NCBI GenBank assembly: GCA_903921965.1
Contig: CAIXSE010000671.1
Coordinates: forward strand, 1 to 8,557
DNA: 8,557 bases
Direction of reading: 5' to 3'
Source: an uncultured Thermoleophilia bacterium
Lineage (GTDB): Bacteria; Actinomycetota; Thermoleophilia; UBA2241
Shown here: positions 6,295 to 8,557 of the stretch, piece by piece
Numbering within the stretch: position 1 is the first letter of the stretch
Layout of the letters: every line of letters starts with the position of its first letter
Notes under the pieces: generated by a model
Databases searched by the model: none
What the model saw: the letters and a program-made list of their open reading frames with translations, nothing else
Told to the model about the DNA's origin: nothing
Position numbers and translations under genes: made by a program

Positions 6295-8061
6295 TCACTC
6301 CTCGACGGCCCGGCCCCGGCTACGGCGCACGAGCAGCACGACGACCCCGGCCACCACGACGACGGCGACGACCGCGACGATGATCGCCGTCGTGCTCCCG
6401 GAACCGCTGCTCGCCTGGGCCGTCTCCGCCACTGGCGTCAGCTTCACGTAGGTGTCGTAGAGGTAGTTGTAGTCGACGCCGCCGCCGGACGGCGCCTGGG
6501 TCCATCCGGTGAAGCGGTCGCTGCGCCATGCCTGCACTGCGGGGTCGTACCAGATAGGGACGTACGGCGCGTCCTCGTAGGCGATCTGCTGCAGCTGGTC
6601 CACCAGGCCCTCGCGCGTGGTCTGGTCGAGGGTCGCGATCTGTTCGTTGTAGATCTTGTCGTAGGCGGCGTTCTCGTAGCCGGTGTCGTTGTAGCCACCG
6701 CTGGACCCGACCGTGACGACGGAGAGCACGAACGCGGGGTCGGGCTCGGCGTACCAGCCCGTCGAGTACAGGTCGATGTCGCCCTCGTAGACCTTCTGGT
6801 ACATGGTGTTCTCGGCCATCACCTCGATACGGATCTTCATGCCCACCTTGTCGAGGTAGCCGGCCACCAGCTTGGCCAAGGTCGAGCCGAAGGCGTACTC
6901 GGTCGGCGCCGTGAAGGTGAAGTCGAGTGGCGTACCGTTCGCACTTTCGCGCACGCCGTCCCCGTTACGGTCGGCGTAGCCGGCGGCGTCGAGGAGCTGC
7001 TTGGCCTTCTCGGGGTCGTAGGTCATCAAGGTGTCGGCCGGCGGATCGAGATGCCAGCTGGACCACTTGGGCACGATCGTCGTCGCGGTCTCGGCGTAGC
7101 CGGACATGCAGGTCTTGGCGATCGCCTGCTTGTCTATGGCCCAGGCGACCGCCTGACGGATGCTCTTGTCGGCCAGCAAGTTGTCCTTCCACTTGCCGGT
7201 GCTCCGGCAGTTGAACCCTATGCCGTTCCAGCTGAAGCCCGGCTTCGTCGTTATCGTCGTGCCGGGCATGCCCTCGAGCTTCGGCACCGACACCGAGTCG
7301 GGTTCCAGGATCAGGTCGAGGTTGCCCTGGCGGTAGTCCTCGACCATCGTCTCCGACGTCCGGTAGATGACGTAGACGACCTGATCGACGGCCGGTTTGT
7401 CGCCCCAGTAATAGGGATTCCGTGTCGCGATCACCTGTGACGAGGTCTTGGCCTCCTGCACCTGGAACGGGCCGGAGCTGATCAAGGGGACGTTCTGGAA
7501 CGACGCCAGCTGCTTGGATGTGAGCTTGCCCCAGACGTGCTCGGGGAGGATGGGGATCATCAGGTTGAGCACGCGGATCGACGGCTTGCTCGTGGTGATG
7601 ACGACAGTCGTGTCGTCGGGAGCCGTGACCTTGGTGACGTACTGCAGGTAGGCGAGGAAGTTCGCGTTCTGCTCCTTGAGGATCAGGTTGTACGTGAACG
7701 CGACGTCGGCGGCGGTGAGCGGCTCGCCGTCGCTCCACTTCACGTCCGGTCGCAGCTTGAACGTCCAGGTCAGACCGTCGGGGCTGGTCGTCCAGGACTC
7801 GGCGAGCTGGGGCGACACCTGGTAGTCGGTCGTGTACCGGGTCAGGAAGTCGTACTCGTTGTACATGAGGGCGAAGCCGAGCGAACTGGCAGTGGACAGC
7901 GGGTTGAGCGTGTCGAAGTCCTTGAGCAGGCCGATGCGATAGACGACCTTGTCGGCGGACGCGGCCGGCGACGGCGAGGCGGACGAGGCGGACGCCACCG
8001 GCGCCAGGACGACGAGGGTGAAGGTCGTCACGAGGGCGACCAGGAGCATGAGGCGGCGCAT
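6295..8061 (-). CDS. Family 5 extracellular solute-binding protein (peptide/nickel type) with C-terminal membrane anchor
   Basis: Encodes 588 residues. The N-terminus is a signal sequence (MRRLMLLVALVTTFTLVVLA, then APVASAS) with no lipobox cysteine. The mature part has family 5 (DppA/OppA) features: a domain starting near DTLNPL, LAESWTTSPDGLTWTFKLRP then VKWSDGEPLTAADVAFTYN (the SBP_bac_5 signature region), SSGPFQV, RNPYYWG, and IRQAVAWAIDKQAI. A Ser/Gly-rich linker is followed by a TM helix at about 557-578 and a basic tail, RRSRGR, placing the binding domain outside and the tail inside. It captures oligopeptides or another solute for an ABC importer, but no permease or ATPase gene is in the window. 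ATG 8061 is chosen because AAGGGAG lies 6 nt upstream; ATG 8103 overlaps the previous stop but has no such site. Confidence 0.92.
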   Translation of the reverse strand: MRRLMLLVALVTTFTLVVLAPVASASSASPSPAASADKVVYRIGLLKDFDTLNPLSTASSLGFALMYNEYDFLTRYTTDYQVSPQLAESWTTSPDGLTWTFKLRPDVKWSDGEPLTAADVAFTYNLILKEQNANFLAYLQYVTKVTAPDDTTVVITTSKPSIRVLNLMIPILPEHVWGKLTSKQLASFQNVPLISSGPFQVQEAKTSSQVIATRNPYYWGDKPAVDQVVYVIYRTSETMVEDYRQGNLDLILEPDSVSVPKLEGMPGTTITTKPGFSWNGIGFNCRSTGKWKDNLLADKSIRQAVAWAIDKQAIAKTCMSGYAETATTIVPKWSSWHLDPPADTLMTYDPEKAKQLLDAAGYADRNGDGVRESANGTPLDFTFTAPTEYAFGSTLAKLVAGYLDKVGMKIRIEVMAENTMYQKVYEGDIDLYSTGWYAEPDPAFVLSVVTVGSSGGYNDTGYENAAYDKIYNEQIATLDQTTREGLVDQLQQIAYEDAPYVPIWYDPAVQAWRSDRFTGWTQAPSGGGVDYNYLYDTYVKLTPVAETAQASSGSGSTTAIIVAVVAVVVVAGVVVLLVRRSRGRAVEE

Positions 8062-8067
8062 CTTCTT

Positions 8068-8074
8068 CTCCCTT
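8068..8074 (-). promoter_or_regulatory. Ribosome binding site that sets the binding-protein start
   Basis: On the - strand this reads AAGGGAG, 6 nt before the ATG at 8061. It favours a start that gives a short, normal signal peptide over the ATG at 8103, which adds 14 mostly polar and basic residues. Confidence 0.75.
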
Positions 8075-8099
8075 CGGTGTGGACGAGCCGCGTGACGAC

Positions 8100-8557
8100 T
8101 CATGGCAGGTCGTACCTGTAGTAGGGCTGGTGGTCGAGGACGAGGCGGGTCGCCTTGCCCTCGATGACGGTGTCGAACTCGAGCCGGCTACCGCTGGGCG
8201 GCGGGCCGACGCGGTAGCACCCGCCGCCGAGAGGCTCGAGGCGCGCCTCGGTCCCCCACGAGTCGAGGAGCGCCCACAGCTCGTCCCGCCGAGGGAAGAC
8301 GCGCACGCTCGGCCAGAACGGGTTGTACGAGCGGTAATCGCCGAGGAACGCGACAGCTGCCTCCGGCAGCGCGGCGGCGGGCTCCGGCGCGAGGTCGTCG
8401 CGCACCCAGCGGCGCGGGCCGTGAAGGAGCTCGACGACCTGTCCTGCGGTGTCGCGCTCCAGCCGCAGTACGAATCGGTCCCACCCCGGCGCGTCGATCA
8501 GGTGCCCATCGGCGACGAACGTGCTGGGGACGAGCGGCAGGCGCGCCGGGCCGGCGA
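8100..8557 (-). CDS. Probable serine hydrolase (beta-lactamase family), C-terminal part only
   Basis: The frame is open from the right edge of the window, so only the last 151 residues are seen. The apparent GTG start at 8405 is internal; the upstream sequence is equally protein-like (LVPSTFVADGHL, WDRFVLRLERD). The ending, with RLEPLGGGCYRVG, LEFDTVIEGKATRLVL and PYYRYDLP, resembles the beta-strand accessory domain found after the catalytic domain of many class C beta-lactamase-like serine hydrolases and D-aminopeptidases, which often close with a similar PYYRxxxP. The catalytic SxxK and YxN motifs would lie outside the window, so the assignment rests on the tail alone. It stops 38 bp before the binding-protein gene, so the two are probably co-transcribed; peptide hydrolysis coupled to peptide uptake would make sense. 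Another enzyme with a similar domain cannot be excluded. Confidence 0.55.
   Translation of the reverse strand, partial: AGPARLPLVPSTFVADGHLIDAPGWDRFVLRLERDTAGQVVELLHGPRRWVRDDLAPEPAAALPEAAVAFLGDYRSYNPFWPSVRVFPRRDELWALLDSWGTEARLEPLGGGCYRVGPPPSGSRLEFDTVIEGKATRLVLDHQPYYRYDLP

Noticed and set aside
206..6383. Long + strand open frames opposite the - strand genes (for example 206-1267, 2114-3484, 3625-5136 and 4665-6383)
   Set aside because: They are Arg/Ala/Gly/Pro/His-rich, lack domains and lie exactly antisense to genes with clear family motifs. This is the expected mirror effect in GC-rich DNA.
8062..8103. Earlier ATG at 8103 for the binding protein, overlapping the previous stop as ATGA
   Set aside because: It has no ribosome binding site and adds 14 polar or basic residues before the signal helix, whereas the ATG at 8061 has AAGGGAG at 6 nt. 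It is not fully excluded because coupled starts occur elsewhere in the window.
6112..8121. + strand open frames 6112-7440 and 7537-8121 opposite the binding-protein gene
   Set aside because: They are low-complexity, Val/Gly/Asp/Arg-rich translations with no recognisable motif, opposite a well-supported family 5 binding protein.
1..8557. CRISPR array, insertion sequence, prophage or toxin-antitoxin system
   Set aside because: No regularly spaced repeats, transposase or integrase motifs, phage proteins or paired small genes were seen on either strand.

Overview
The window comes from a GC-rich bacterial chromosome with mostly G or C third codon positions. An uncultured high-GC actinobacterial lineage, possibly Thermoleophilia-like, fits best. 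The clues are the base composition, a family 5 binding protein held by a C-terminal membrane anchor instead of a lipobox, and a methyltransferase-type corrinoid protein. The taxonomic assignment is inference.

Layout, left to right: (1) the last codons of a corrinoid (B12-binding) protein on the + strand, closed by an 18-bp-stem hairpin that also serves the convergent gene. (2) A fold-type I PLP aminotransferase on the - strand (215-1345), with a hairpin-bearing leader and a candidate promoter near 1524-1553. (3) An 837-bp stretch (1346-2182) with no convincing full-length gene. It holds overlapping inverted repeats, a possible 92-residue ORF, and an 83-bp frameshifted inverted fragment of the 5' end of a glcD gene. 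(4) A tightly overlapping - strand set transcribed MFS transporter -> glcD -> glcF (6242 down to 2183), with 4-base overlaps at both junctions. (5) A family 5 peptide/nickel-type binding protein (6295-8061) with an N-terminal signal and a C-terminal transmembrane anchor, followed by a hairpin with a pyrimidine-rich tail just before the MFS start. (6) The C-terminal part of a probable serine hydrolase (beta-lactamase family), cut by the window edge and ending 38 bp before the binding protein.

How the genes may work together: glcD and glcF encode the flavin and iron-sulfur subunits of a glycolate/D-lactate-type 2-hydroxyacid dehydrogenase, and the coupled MFS protein could move its substrate or product. 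The hydrolase and binding-protein pair looks like a peptide-processing and uptake unit, although no permease or ATPase gene lies in the window. I found no CRISPR array, no intact mobile element and no clearly new multi-gene system. The most unusual item is the inverted, frameshifted glcD fragment beside the 3' end of the intact glcF.
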